Origin: Planctomycetales bacterium
GTDB lineage: Bacteria; Planctomycetota; Planctomycetia; Isosphaerales; Isosphaeraceae
NCBI GenBank assembly: GCA_027452145.1
Contig: DAIDHB010000280.1
Location: 1-64,000, forward strand
Reading direction: 5' to 3'
Length of the DNA stretch: 64,000 nucleotides
Part shown: positions 1 through 8,334 of the stretch, in pieces
How the letters are laid out: each line of letters opens with the position of its first letter
How positions within the stretch are numbered: position 1 is the first letter of the stretch
Notes under the pieces: model-generated
Database searches by the model: none
What the model saw: only the letters and a program-made list of their open reading frames with translations
Told to the model about the DNA's origin: nothing
Translations under genes and position numbers: made by a program

Positions 1-84
1 GCCCGGCCTGGCCTTGGGCAACAGCGGGGCGATGAGAGCCCACTGTTCGTCAGTCACGTCGGTGGGGTATTTGTTGGTTCTCAT
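1..84 (-). CDS. IS5-family (DUF4096-type) transposase, N-terminal fragment cut by window edge
   Basis: Reading the minus strand from an ATG at 84 to the edge gives 28 residues starting MRTNKYPTDVTDEQWALIAP. This matches the conserved N-terminus of IS4/IS5-group transposases with a DUF4096 domain (TDEQWxLIxPLLP). The rest of the gene lies to the left of the window. It would be the catalytic enzyme of an insertion sequence whose outer end should lie just right of the ATG, probably near 110-145 (CTCCGAGGCTTCTCACACGG region). The terminal repeat cannot be confirmed without the other end. Identity as a transposase is well supported by the motif; intactness is unknown. Confidence 0.75.
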   Translation of the reverse strand, partial: MRTNKYPTDVTDEQWALIAPLLPKARPG

Positions 85-533
85 GGCCTACGAGACTGCA
101 CGACCGGGGCCAACTCCGAGGCTTCTCACACGGTTTCTGAGGCCGGCCGGGACGGCGGTCGCCCCGCGACAGCAGCCCATGCCGGGACGCATCGGACTGA
201 CTTCAACGCCCGCGGGGTCCCAACCGCGGGGGGAATCGGCTCCGCGCTACGAGGATGGCCAGCGAGTCGCGTCGCGTGGACCTCGCATTTCGCCGACCCA
301 TCGCAGGGTGCCCGAACGTCCGAATGCGGCGTTCCCGAATGCCGGTTGTTGCAATGCGCTGCAATCGGCGGGACCGACCCCCTCCTGGATCAAACCGGCA
401 GGGCCGATTGTTCAGAGCCCCGGGCAACAAGTCAAGTGGCTGGTTGACGTGTTGCCTGTAATCAACATCGGACCTCGAGCCTGCTTCAGGGAATTGATAG
501 ACAAGAATGTGAGTAGGTGATCTTGCATGCGAA
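85..533. other. Gene-free spacer between transposase fragment and pyrD
   Basis: I see no convincing coding sequence here. The stretch should include the outer end of the insertion sequence on its left and contains the hairpin at 423-456 listed separately. The ORFs that cross it have no recognisable domain and no ribosome binding site. Confidence 0.5.
423..456 (-). terminator. Hairpin downstream of pyrD, possible terminator
   Basis: Arms at 423-435 (GGCAACAAGTCAA) and 444-456 (TTGACGTGTTGCC) pair with one mismatch around an 8-base loop. The hairpin lies about 80 bases past the pyrD stop in the direction of pyrD transcription. There is no T-run, so a Rho-independent terminator is only a guess. 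It could equally be a binding site or mRNA 3' stem. Confidence 0.35.
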
Positions 534-1466
534 TCACGTCTGCGAGGCGGTCCGGTTGGACCGGAGGGTTCCGATGACGGATCGGACGGAGTCGACGCCG
601 ATCTCCGCGAGCCGGGCGGGCAGGTCGTCGCGGAGTCGATCGGCGGCGGTGGGGTCGTAGAAGGTGGCCGTGCCGACCTGGACGGCCGTCGCCCCGGCGA
701 CGAGGAACTCGAGCACGTCGTCGACGCTGGCGATGCCGCCGATCCCGATAATGGGCAGGCCCGGCAGGGCGCGGGCGACGTCCCAGACCATGCGCAGGGC
801 GACCGGCTTGACGGCCGGTCCCGAGAGGCCGCCGACGTCGTAGGCGAGGATCGGGCGTCGTCGGCGCCAGTCGACGGCCATGCCGCGGAGGGTGTTGATC
901 AGGCTGACGGCGTCGGCGCCGGCCTGGGCGGCCGCGGCGGCGATCGCGACCACGTCGGTGACGTTCGGCGTGAGCTTGGCGATGATCGGGATATCGCAGG
1001 CCGAACGGACCCGGCGCACCAGGCGGCCGACCGACGACGGATCGATTCCCAGATCCAGCCCGTGGCTGACGTTCGGGCACGAGATGTTGAGCTCGATGGC
1101 GGCCACGCCCGGCTCGCCCGCGAGCCGCGCGGCCATCGCGACGAACTGGTCCTCGTCCTCGCCGGCGATGTTGGCGATCACCGCGGTGCCGACGGTGCGC
1201 AGATAGGGCAGGTGGTGAGCGATGAAGTGGTCGAGCCCGTCGTTATCCAGGCCGATGGCGTTGAGCAGGCCCGAGGCGGTCTCGACCGTCCGGGGCGTCG
1301 GGTTGCCCGCGCGGGGGCGGGCGGTGACCGTCTTGGGGATCACGCCGCCCAGGCGGTCGAGGCGGACGAACGGCTCCATCTCGCGGACGTAGCCGAACGT
1401 CCCCGAGGCCACCAGGATCGGGTTCTTTAGATGCAGACGGCCCAGCGTCACGTTCAGGTCGACCAC
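534..1466 (-). CDS. pyrD: Dihydroorotate dehydrogenase, class 1 (1B-like)
   Basis: A cytosolic FMN enzyme that oxidises dihydroorotate to orotate in de novo pyrimidine synthesis. With the GTG at 1466 (GGAG 10 bases upstream) the product is 310 residues, the usual length for class 1. Visible are the N-terminal LKNPILVASGTFGY, PKTVT around Lys45, NPTPR (55-59) and NAIGL. The active-site loop NISCPN has Cys130 as the catalytic base of class 1 enzymes, and the C-terminal phosphate-binding GIGGI is followed by AVQVGTA. The frame stays open further upstream to 1664, but that part is repeat-like and outside the family alignment, so the GTG was chosen. Class 1B enzymes normally pair with the PyrK electron-transfer subunit, which is not next door. 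Confidence 0.93.
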   Translation of the reverse strand: MVDLNVTLGRLHLKNPILVASGTFGYVREMEPFVRLDRLGGVIPKTVTARPRAGNPTPRTVETASGLLNAIGLDNDGLDHFIAHHLPYLRTVGTAVIANIAGEDEDQFVAMAARLAGEPGVAAIELNISCPNVSHGLDLGIDPSSVGRLVRRVRSACDIPIIAKLTPNVTDVVAIAAAAAQAGADAVSLINTLRGMAVDWRRRRPILAYDVGGLSGPAVKPVALRMVWDVARALPGLPIIGIGGIASVDDVLEFLVAGATAVQVGTATFYDPTAADRLRDDLPARLAEIGVDSVRSVIGTLRSNRTASQT

Positions 1467-1522
1467 TCGCCGCGTACTCCGATCCGGTCCAGGGTGGGAA
1501 TCTGTGCCAGGGACATTCCGAT

Positions 1523-1708
1523 CGGGAGGTCGAGCCTCCCGGCGAGCCGGCTTCTCATACACGGACCCGCTGATCCTGTCTGGTTTCGGGACGGCGAGGC
1601 TCCTGCCGAGCCTTCCCTCGCGGCTCGGCAGGAGCCTCGCCCTCCCGACGCAATCGGAAAGCATCAGCGGGTTCGTGAATCAGGCCCGGCAGGAGCTTCG
1701 CCCTCCCG
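1523..1708. repeat. Cluster of palindromic GGGAGGGCGAG-type repeats
   Basis: Three related units occur in the 542-base gap between pyrD and the sigma-factor gene. 1523-1548 resembles CGGGAGGTCGAGCCTCCC. 1593-1612 and 1622-1641 form a perfect 20-bp inverted repeat (GGCGAGGCTCCTGCCGAGCC and its complement, 9-base loop). 1686-1708 is a single arm. The same sequence type recurs at 53396-53475. Nothing else is recognised in 1467-2008. Confidence 0.75.
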
Positions 1709-2008
1709 ATCCCGGGATCGGCCCGACGCCGGCCCCGCGGGTCGGGCCATCGAGGGCTGACTCGTGCCGCATTGTCGCAGCCGGCGGGCCGCGAGGGCAA
1801 GGTCGCGCGGCGAGTCGCGCGCAATCCCGAGGATATCCGGCGATCTGTCCCGAAACCCCTCACCGCTCGCCGGGATCGGAAAACATGAGGGAATCCCGCG
1901 TTCTGGCGAGATTCTCCCACACGGATGCCGCGACGTGCGGTAAGATACTGCGGTCGTGCATGGGCGAAGCGGGCGCGACCGGACTTCCTGGCTTCGGGGA
2001 GGCGGTTC

Positions 2009-2728
2009 ATGGAACTTGGCGGGTCGATCACGCGCTTCATGAGGGACCTGGAGGACGGCGAGAGCCCGCGCCGCGATGACGCCGTGCGCGAGCTGTGGGA
2101 GTACTTCTTCGCCGACTTGGCGTGCTACGCACGGAAGCGGCTGCGCGCGATGAATTCGCCGACGGGACCGGCCGACGAGGAGGACGCCGCCGAGCGGGCC
2201 TTCACCAAGGTCTGTCGCGCGATCGAACGCGGCCGGCTGAAGCTGGACCATCGGGTCGACCTCCGGAAGGTCCTGCGCTCGGCGACCGCGGACGAGGTCC
2301 TCAACCAGCACCATCGGTCCAAGCGGTCGGCCGGGACGACCAGCGACGAGTTCCTGCTCAGTCAGATCCCCGACCAGTCCCCGTCGCCGGAGCTCTTGAT
2401 GCTGGCGCTCGACGCCTGCCAGCGCCTGCTGGGCCTGCTCGATACCGACTCGCTGCGGCGGATCGCCGTCTGGAAGCTCGCCGGCTGGACCAACGAGGCG
2501 ATCCGGGCGCAGCTCGGCTGCTCGCTGGCCACTGTCGAGCGCGCCCTGGGGCGGATCCGCGAAACGTGGAAGCGCGAGTGGGCCGATGCCGCCGTCGATC
2601 GGCCGGCGAAGCCCGGCCCGCGCCACCCGGCGCCCGCCGGATCGGGCCAGTGCAACCTCCAGGGGACCGGGGCCATCGATGCTGAGGCCGCCGGCCGGAT
2701 CGTCCGCGACATGGCGAGCCCGGGCTGA
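2009..2728 (+). CDS. ECF-type RNA polymerase sigma factor (Sigma70_ECF family)
   Basis: A 239-residue sigma factor that would direct RNA polymerase to a specific set of promoters. The N-terminal part (SITRFMRDLEDG..LWEYFFADLACYARKRL) is the sigma region 2 style of the planctomycete-enriched Sigma70_ECF family. The C-terminal part (KLAGWTNEAIRAQLGCSLATV) is a region 4 helix-turn-helix. ATG 2009 was preferred to the earlier in-frame codon at 1925 because GGGGAGG lies 6 bases before it and the family alignment starts there. The last 45 residues are a low-complexity tail. No anti-sigma factor or kinase is adjacent, so its target is unknown. Confidence 0.88.
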   Translation: MELGGSITRFMRDLEDGESPRRDDAVRELWEYFFADLACYARKRLRAMNSPTGPADEEDAAERAFTKVCRAIERGRLKLDHRVDLRKVLRSATADEVLNQHHRSKRSAGTTSDEFLLSQIPDQSPSPELLMLALDACQRLLGLLDTDSLRRIAVWKLAGWTNEAIRAQLGCSLATVERALGRIRETWKREWADAAVDRPAKPGPRHPAPAGSGQCNLQGTGAIDAEAAGRIVRDMASPG

Positions 2729-2994
2729 CCTGCGTCCACGCCGGCCAGGATGGGGGCAGGACCTTGAGCAAGATCAAGGGCCGGGGCCCGCGATTTGCCC
2801 CTCATTAATGACGAGTCGCGCGGCGGTGGCGCATTCTCGCTCTTGCCGCCCGCCGGCCGGATGGTCTACTCTAGCGGGGCGCAGGCCCGGCCGGCCCCCT
2901 CCGCCCGCGCGTCGTCCGTGGCGCCCCGCGGCAGATCCTGCCCGTCGCGGCGGTCCATGCCTTGCCCGCTACGTCTCCAGGCAAGATCCCGCCG

Positions 2995-3792
2995 ATGGCC
3001 GAGTCCCTCCTCACCGAGCCCGAGCTGTCCGATGAGCTCGAATTCGTCAAAACACTGGCCGTCGAGGCGGCCGGGGTCGCGCTCGCGCGTTGTCGGCAGG
3101 TCACGCCGCAGGAGAAGGAAAACCTCAGTTATGTGACCGATCTGGACCAGGATCTGGAGCGGCTGATCCGCGGCCGGCTGGGCGAGCGGTTCCCGGACGA
3201 CCGGCTCACGGGCGAGGAATACGAGGCCGGGGGCGGCTCGGGCCCGCGCCGGTGGTCGATCGATCCGATCGACGGCACCGGCAACCTGGTCCACGGCCTG
3301 CCGCTCTGGGCCGTCAGCATCGGCCTGATCGTCCTGGGCGAGCCGGTGCTCGGCGTGATCGCCGTGCCGCCGCTGGGTGAACTCTACTGGGGAACCAAAG
3401 GGGGCGGCGCCTGGCTCGACGGCCGTCGCCTGGTCGCCGAGGATGCCGACACGTTCCACACCCAGGACAACCTCTGCGTCGGCACCAACGCGCTCCGCGT
3501 CGTCGACCCGCGCACGCTTCCGGGCCGCCTGCGCGACCTGGGCAGCGCCTGCTGCGAGCAGATCTTCGTCGCGGCCAATCGCCTGAAGGGCTGCACATTC
3601 CTGGGCGAGCAGGCGCACGACGTCGCCGCCGGCGTGGTCATCGCCGCCGAGGCCGGGTGCGCGTTCGGCACCATCGACGGCGAACTCCTCACCGCCGCCG
3701 AGATGGTGCGCCGCACGCCGGTCCGGACGCCGACCTTCGTCGCTCCGCCCCGGCGGCTGGCCGCACTGATGAAACAGGCCCGGCGCCTCTGA
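2995..3792 (+). CDS. Inositol-monophosphatase-family phosphatase
   Basis: A 265-residue metal-dependent phosphatase of the inositol monophosphatase/HisN/CysQ superfamily. The three metal-binding motifs are present: GEEY at 73-76, WSIDPIDGTGN at 87-97 (Asp90, Asp93) and an Asp at 209 in HDVAAG, where the family usually has WDxAA. Substitution of that Trp by His means the substrate cannot be assigned; inositol phosphate, histidinol phosphate or PAP are all possible. ATG 2995 fits the family start better than the TTG at 2962. Neither has a strong ribosome binding site. It stands alone between the sigma factor and a small DUF4259-like gene. Confidence 0.87.
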   Translation: MAESLLTEPELSDELEFVKTLAVEAAGVALARCRQVTPQEKENLSYVTDLDQDLERLIRGRLGERFPDDRLTGEEYEAGGGSGPRRWSIDPIDGTGNLVHGLPLWAVSIGLIVLGEPVLGVIAVPPLGELYWGTKGGGAWLDGRRLVAEDADTFHTQDNLCVGTNALRVVDPRTLPGRLRDLGSACCEQIFVAANRLKGCTFLGEQAHDVAAGVVIAAEAGCAFGTIDGELLTAAEMVRRTPVRTPTFVAPPRRLAALMKQARRL

Positions 3793-3889
3793 GCCGGCGG
3801 TCCAGCAGCCCGATCCGCGTTCCGTCCTCGACTTTCCGGTCTCCGGCTTCCGCTTCCCCTTATCCGCACCCCCGAGACAGAACACCGCC

Positions 3890-4351
3890 ATGGGCCAATG
3901 GGGCGTCAAGAGCTACGAGAACGACGAGGCATCCGACGCGCTCGACGCTGGCTTCGACCGCGTCCATGGCGATCGGTACGAAGAACTGATGGATGACCGC
4001 AACCCGCTGACCTACGAGCAGGTTCAGGAGCGGCTGGCCGACGAGCGGACACTCGCGGCGTCGATCGAGGCGATCCGGGAGTATGCCGGCGCCGACACCT
4101 TGCCCGAGGACTGGGACGACGAGTGGCGGCTGGCGCTGGCGGGCGTGCTGGTGCGGCACGTCGAGCTGAAGGTCCCGATCCCGGACGACTGGCGCCGTCG
4201 GGCGATCGCCTGGCTGGAGGACGAGCCGATCGAGTGGGACTCGGCCACGAAGCGGCGCCTGAGGCGCGACCAGGAAATCGAAGGACTGCGGCGGGCCGCT
4301 GTGTCCGGGGGGCCATCGACTGCCGACGCGGGCATGCATGGGTCGACGTGA
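3890..4351 (+). CDS. Small DUF4259-like protein
   Basis: A 153-residue soluble protein whose N-terminus (MGQWGVKSYENDEASDALD) matches the signature of DUF4259 proteins (MGxWGxxxxxNDxAxDwl). No catalytic motif is visible. The body is helical, charged and rich in Trp, Glu and Arg. It starts 97 bases after the phosphatase stop and ends 73 bases before the next gene. Function is unknown for the family. The assignment rests on the N-terminal motif alone. Confidence 0.72.
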   Translation: MGQWGVKSYENDEASDALDAGFDRVHGDRYEELMDDRNPLTYEQVQERLADERTLAASIEAIREYAGADTLPEDWDDEWRLALAGVLVRHVELKVPIPDDWRRRAIAWLEDEPIEWDSATKRRLRRDQEIEGLRRAAVSGGPSTADAGMHGST

Positions 4352-4424
4352 CTCGCGTAGACGCGAGGCGTCAAAGCCGGTAAAGTCCGCGGTTCCGCAT
4401 CGGAGGTCACACGGAGGTCACCTC

Positions 4425-6221
4425 GTGATCATTGCGCCAGTGAAGCCCGCCGAGCCGATCGACGACGCCGCGCCGCGGGTGGGGAAACCGCGATCCCGGC
4501 GAGGCCCGGCGATGCCGGGGATGGGAGCGGCGGTCCTGGTGATGGCCCTGGCACCCGCCGTGGCGGCGGTCTGGGCGGTGGGCTGGTTTGTGACGCAGGA
4601 CTCGCCGGCGCACGTCTACAACGCCGAGATCCTCGCACGGTCGTTCGACCGAGCGTCGCCGTTCAGGGCGTTCTTCGCCGTTCGGTGGGAGCCGATCCCC
4701 AACTGGTTCGGCCATGTCCTGATGGCGGCGCTGATGCAGATCCTCCCGGCACAGACCGCCGACCGGGTCGTGACGACCCTGGCGCTTGCCGGGTTCGCCG
4801 CGGCGACGTACTGGCTCCGGCACCAGGTCGCCGGGCCGGGCCGGGCCGGGCGGATGAGCTCGGCGGCCGGTGCCCTGCTTGCGGCGATCCTGGCGATGAA
4901 CGTCACCTGGCTGCTGGGCTTCACCAGCTTCACGCTGGGCGCCTGCCTGTTCCCGGTCACGCTGGGATTCTGGTGGCCGAGGCGCGACGACCTGCGGGCG
5001 CGGGACGTGGTGATACTTTGGGCCTTGCTGGGCATGGGCTATTTCTGCCACCTCGTCAGCCTGGGATTGACGGTCATCGGCCTGGGGATACTGGCCGTGG
5101 CGACCCCGTTGCCCGCTCGGCGTGGCGACGAGCCGCCGGGGGCGATCCCGTGGCGACGGCTGAGGGTGCGCCTGGTGCCGCTGGCGGCGGCCGGGGTGCC
5201 GCTGGTCCCGCTGGGAATCGCGTACCTCCGGCTCGCGAGTCGCGGAGGTTCATTGCGGCCGCTGTGGGACAACCTGCCCGACCCGCTGACGCTGTCGAGC
5301 TGGCACAGCCAGTTGACCTGGGCGGATCCGATCACGCTCATGCGCAAGGACACGCTGCCGTTCGTGGAACGCACCGGCCCCTGGTTCCTGGCGACGGCAC
5401 CGGTCCTCTGGCTGGCCGCCGCGCTGGGGATCTGGCTGCTCGTCCAGATCGTCGACCGGGCGAGACGCGATCGGTGGAGGGTCGCTGTCGAGTCGAGTGC
5501 CGGTGTGCTACGGGGGTGGTGGGTCCTTGCTGCCCTGATGATCGTCGGCGGGGCGGTCGGCCCCGATACGCTCGGCCCCCAGCATGGCAATTACCTGCCC
5601 CAGCGGGTTGTGTTGTGCGGGCTGGTGTCCCTCTCGGTTCTGTTCGAGATTGACGCCCGCAAGTTCGCCGCCCGGTTCGCGATCGGGGCGCTGGTGGGCG
5701 CGGTGGGCCTCCAGTCGGCGATCGTCTGGGACTATGCGACCTACTCGGACAGGACGGCCGGCGAGGTGCTTCGCGCCCGCGACGCGATCGGCCGGGGCCG
5801 CCGCGTCGTGTTCCTCACGGCCGCCGTCCCTTGCCGGTTCCGCTCCAATCCCATGCTGCACATCGACAACTGGCTCGGGGTCGAGTCGGACAACGTGGTG
5901 TGGGGCAATTACGAGACCCGCCACTATTATTTCCCGGTGCATTTCCGAACCGGCCTCGATCGGCCGATGCCCGAGGAGGTCGAGAATCTGGTGAGAGACG
6001 GGGCCTCCGGCGCCGCGACGGGTGCCGACTGGCGGCGTTTCCTGGCTCGCCACGCCGACGCGATCGACGTGCTGGTGACGTATCGGAGCGGCCCTCAGCT
6101 CGATGCCGCCGCCGGACCATTCTTCCGCCAGGTCCGCCGCCGGGGCGACGTCCGGATCCTCGAGCGCGACAGCATCCCTCGCCTGGCGCGCGAGCAGGAC
6201 GATCAAGAGACCCGGAATTAA
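4425..6221 (+). CDS. Polytopic membrane protein, GT-C glycosyltransferase-like in layout
   Basis: A 598-residue inner-membrane protein with roughly ten hydrophobic helices over the first 480 residues and a soluble C-terminal portion. The first loop carries TQDSPAHVYNAEI after helix 1. An acidic residue in the first extracytoplasmic loop is typical of GT-C lipid-linked glycosyltransferases, but no other family signature is visible, so this is only a suggestion. GTG 4425 was chosen because GGAGGT lies 6 bases upstream, part of the direct repeat CGGAGGTCAC CGGAGGTCAC at 4401-4420. The frame is open to 4338 without a better signal. Its TAA stop is followed at once by CCGCGAG, resembling the start of a repeat family seen elsewhere in the window. 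Confidence 0.8.
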   Translation: MIIAPVKPAEPIDDAAPRVGKPRSRRGPAMPGMGAAVLVMALAPAVAAVWAVGWFVTQDSPAHVYNAEILARSFDRASPFRAFFAVRWEPIPNWFGHVLMAALMQILPAQTADRVVTTLALAGFAAATYWLRHQVAGPGRAGRMSSAAGALLAAILAMNVTWLLGFTSFTLGACLFPVTLGFWWPRRDDLRARDVVILWALLGMGYFCHLVSLGLTVIGLGILAVATPLPARRGDEPPGAIPWRRLRVRLVPLAAAGVPLVPLGIAYLRLASRGGSLRPLWDNLPDPLTLSSWHSQLTWADPITLMRKDTLPFVERTGPWFLATAPVLWLAAALGIWLLVQIVDRARRDRWRVAVESSAGVLRGWWVLAALMIVGGAVGPDTLGPQHGNYLPQRVVLCGLVSLSVLFEIDARKFAARFAIGALVGAVGLQSAIVWDYATYSDRTAGEVLRARDAIGRGRRVVFLTAAVPCRFRSNPMLHIDNWLGVESDNVVWGNYETRHYYFPVHFRTGLDRPMPEEVENLVRDGASGAATGADWRRFLARHADAIDVLVTYRSGPQLDAAAGPFFRQVRRRGDVRILERDSIPRLAREQDDQETRN

Positions 6222-6354
6222 CCGCGAGCAGGTCCCTGGCGACCGGAAGACCCGGGATGAATCGCGAAATGCGCGAAAAGCAAAACGGATGAGCATGTCC
6301 GTCGTCGTTGGCCCAATCCGTTCTCTTCCCCGTCTCTCGCGGTTCAACTCCTCG
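6219..6354. repeat. Palindromic AACCGCGAA-type element between convergent genes
   Basis: Arms near 6257-6288 (GAATCGCGAAATGCGCGAAA..) and 6316-6352 (..CTCTCGCGGTTCAAC) are imperfect inverted copies. The family also occurs at 8222-8334 and 48061-48140. The TAA stop of the upstream gene (6219-6221) reads TAACCGCGAG, like the family terminus. Confidence 0.55.
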
Positions 6355-6422
6355 ACAGGCTGCGGGCGGGGCGACGGATTCCATGAGGTCTGAGTCCGGC
6401 GAGCGATTGACCGGCCGGCCGA

Positions 6423-8126
6423 TCACCCGGTGCCGCGGGCCTCGGCGAGCATGGCGAGGGCCTCCTTGCGGGTGTTGTCGGCGGCGGAGTCGCCGCGGAG
6501 CATGGCGGCCAGCTCGTCGACGCGCTGATCGTCGTCGAGGGGGCTGATCGTGGTGCGGGACCGGCCGCGGTCGACCTGCTTGCGGATGACCCACTGGCGG
6601 CGGGCGTAGCTGGCCATCTGGGGCAGGTGCGTCACGCAGATGACCTGGTGATGGCGGCCCAGCTCGGCCAGCGTCTTGCCCAGCGCCGAGCCCAGCCGGC
6701 CGCCGACGCCGGTGTCGATCTCGTCGAAGACCAGGGTTGGGACGCGGTCGACGGCCGCGAGGACGGCCCTGGCGGCGAGCGTCACCCGCGACAGCTCGCC
6801 GCCGGAAGCGATCTTGCGCAGCGGCCTGGGCGACTCGCCGGGATTGGCGGAGAACAGCATCTCAACGCAGTCGGCGCCTGACTCGGGCGGGGGCGGGCCG
6901 GTCGGGTCGTCGGGTAGCTCGCGGGGCTCGACCTCGACCGTGAGCCTCGCGCCGTTGAGCGCCAGCGCCTTGAGCCGCGACTGGATGGCCCGGCCGAAGT
7001 CCTTCGCCACCTTGCGCCGCGCGGCGGTGAGCGCGGTGGCGGCCGAGCGGACCTTCGCCCACGCCTCGGCGAGCGGGGCATCGAGGGCCAGCAGGTCGGA
7101 ATCATCCCGGTCGAAGGCGGCGAGCTGGGCCTCGGTGGCGGCCCGGCGGTCGGCCAGCTCGTCGGCCGTGCAATGGAACCGCGCCGTCAGCCGGCGATAG
7201 AGCGCCAGCCGGGACTCGACGTCCTCCAGCCGCGCCGGGTCGTCGTCCCAGTCCTGGCCGAGGTCCCGCAGCGCGAACGCGACCTCGCGGGTCTCGTCCG
7301 CCAGTCGCTCGAGCGTGGCCGAGGCATCCGCCAGCTCGGGCGCGGCCTTCGCCAGCGGCTCGATCGACCGCGCGACCCGCTTGAGGAGCCCCTGGGCCGA
7401 GCGGTCGGCCTCGTAGAGCAGGGCGTACCCCTCGGCCGCCGCGGTGCGGAGCTGATCGGCGTGCCCCAGCCGCTGCGCCTCGCGGGTCAGCTCGTCGTGC
7501 TCGCCCCGGCGCGGGTCGGCGGCGGCCAGCTCGTCGCGCTCGAACTCCAGGAGCGCACGCTCGCGCCGCCGCGCCTCGGACGAGTCGATCAGCTCCTGCC
7601 GCCGCTTCCGCAGCGCCTCGTGCTCGCGGCGGGCGGCGCGGAACGCCTCCAGCTTCTCGCCCAGCCCGCCGTACTCGTCCAGCAGCTCGCGCTGACGGTC
7701 CGGGTCGACCAGCGCGCGACCCTCGCTCTGGCCGTGCACATCCACCAGTCGCTCGCCCAGACGGTGAAGCGTCGCCAGCGGCACCGGCATGCCGTTGATC
7801 GTCGCCCAGCCCCGCCCCTGCGCCGAGATCCGCCGCGTGACGATCAGCGAGTCGTCCTCGATCAGGCCGCCGTCGCCGAGGATCGACTCGATATCTTTCC
7901 GCAGCGCCCGGTCCGACAACTCGAACACGGCCGCCGCGCGCGCCTCGGTCTTTCCCGACCGGATCAGCTCGGCCGATGCCTTGCCGCCGAGCACCAGCGA
8001 CAGCGCCGTGAGCAGCAGGCTCTTGCCCGCGCCGGTCTCGCCCGTCCAGGCACAGTAGCCGTCCTCGAGGTCGACATGCACGTCCTCGATCAGCGCCAGG
8101 TTCTGCACCGAGAGTTCCCGCAGCAC
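6423..8126 (-). CDS. recN: DNA repair ATPase RecN
   Basis: A 567-residue SMC-like ATPase acting early in double-strand-break repair. The N-terminal ABC half has FxVQNLALIEDV and Walker A GETGAGKS at 29-36. A long coiled-coil-rich middle follows, then the ABC signature IASGGELSRV, Walker B TLVFDEIDTGVGG and the switch ICVTHLPQMAS. Length and motif order match RecN. The GTG at 8126 (MLRELSVQNL) agrees with the family start and has GGAG 11 bases upstream; upstream in-frame codons would add a non-homologous extension. It is followed by a convergent membrane-protein gene and preceded by a methyltransferase gene on the same strand, with no sign of an operon because a repeat element lies between. 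Confidence 0.96.
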   Translation of the reverse strand: MLRELSVQNLALIEDVHVDLEDGYCAWTGETGAGKSLLLTALSLVLGGKASAELIRSGKTEARAAAVFELSDRALRKDIESILGDGGLIEDDSLIVTRRISAQGRGWATINGMPVPLATLHRLGERLVDVHGQSEGRALVDPDRQRELLDEYGGLGEKLEAFRAARREHEALRKRRQELIDSSEARRRERALLEFERDELAAADPRRGEHDELTREAQRLGHADQLRTAAAEGYALLYEADRSAQGLLKRVARSIEPLAKAAPELADASATLERLADETREVAFALRDLGQDWDDDPARLEDVESRLALYRRLTARFHCTADELADRRAATEAQLAAFDRDDSDLLALDAPLAEAWAKVRSAATALTAARRKVAKDFGRAIQSRLKALALNGARLTVEVEPRELPDDPTGPPPPESGADCVEMLFSANPGESPRPLRKIASGGELSRVTLAARAVLAAVDRVPTLVFDEIDTGVGGRLGSALGKTLAELGRHHQVICVTHLPQMASYARRQWVIRKQVDRGRSRTTISPLDDDQRVDELAAMLRGDSAADNTRKEALAMLAEARGTG

Positions 8127-8221
8127 GATCCGGTGATCTCCTATGGGGGGCCTGAACCACCTCGAACCCATCGACCCGCCCCGGCTTCGATCCCTGAGAG
8201 GGCCGAACCATCGGAGCGTTG

Positions 8222-8334
8222 AACCGCGGAAGACACGAGATCACACGGAAATAAGGGAGATTGAGCCGGCGGCGCCCAAGGTTTCCCCGTCCTTCTGTCT
8301 TATTTTCGTGTCATTTTGTGTTTTTTCGTGGTTA
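8222..8334. repeat. Palindromic AACCACGAAAA-type element overlapping a stop codon
   Basis: The left arm starts at 8222 (AACCGCGGAAGACACGAG..) and the right arm lies at 8299-8334, reading on the minus strand TAACCACGAAAAAACACAAA. The arms are diverged inverted copies about 35 bases long. The first three bases of the right arm (TAA, 8334-8332) are the stop codon of the methyltransferase gene. Confidence 0.7.

Noticed and set aside
14..520. 168-codon plus-strand ORF at the left edge
   Set aside because: Overlaps the transposase N-terminus in antisense and has no homology or ribosome site.
1467..1664. Upstream extension of the pyrD frame
   Set aside because: Not alignable to dihydroorotate dehydrogenases and made of palindromic repeat sequence.
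6219..6354. Repeat elements considered as CRISPR or tRNA-like
   Set aside because: Copies are single palindromes at separate loci with no regular spacers, and no cloverleaf or TTCGA-loop pattern was found.
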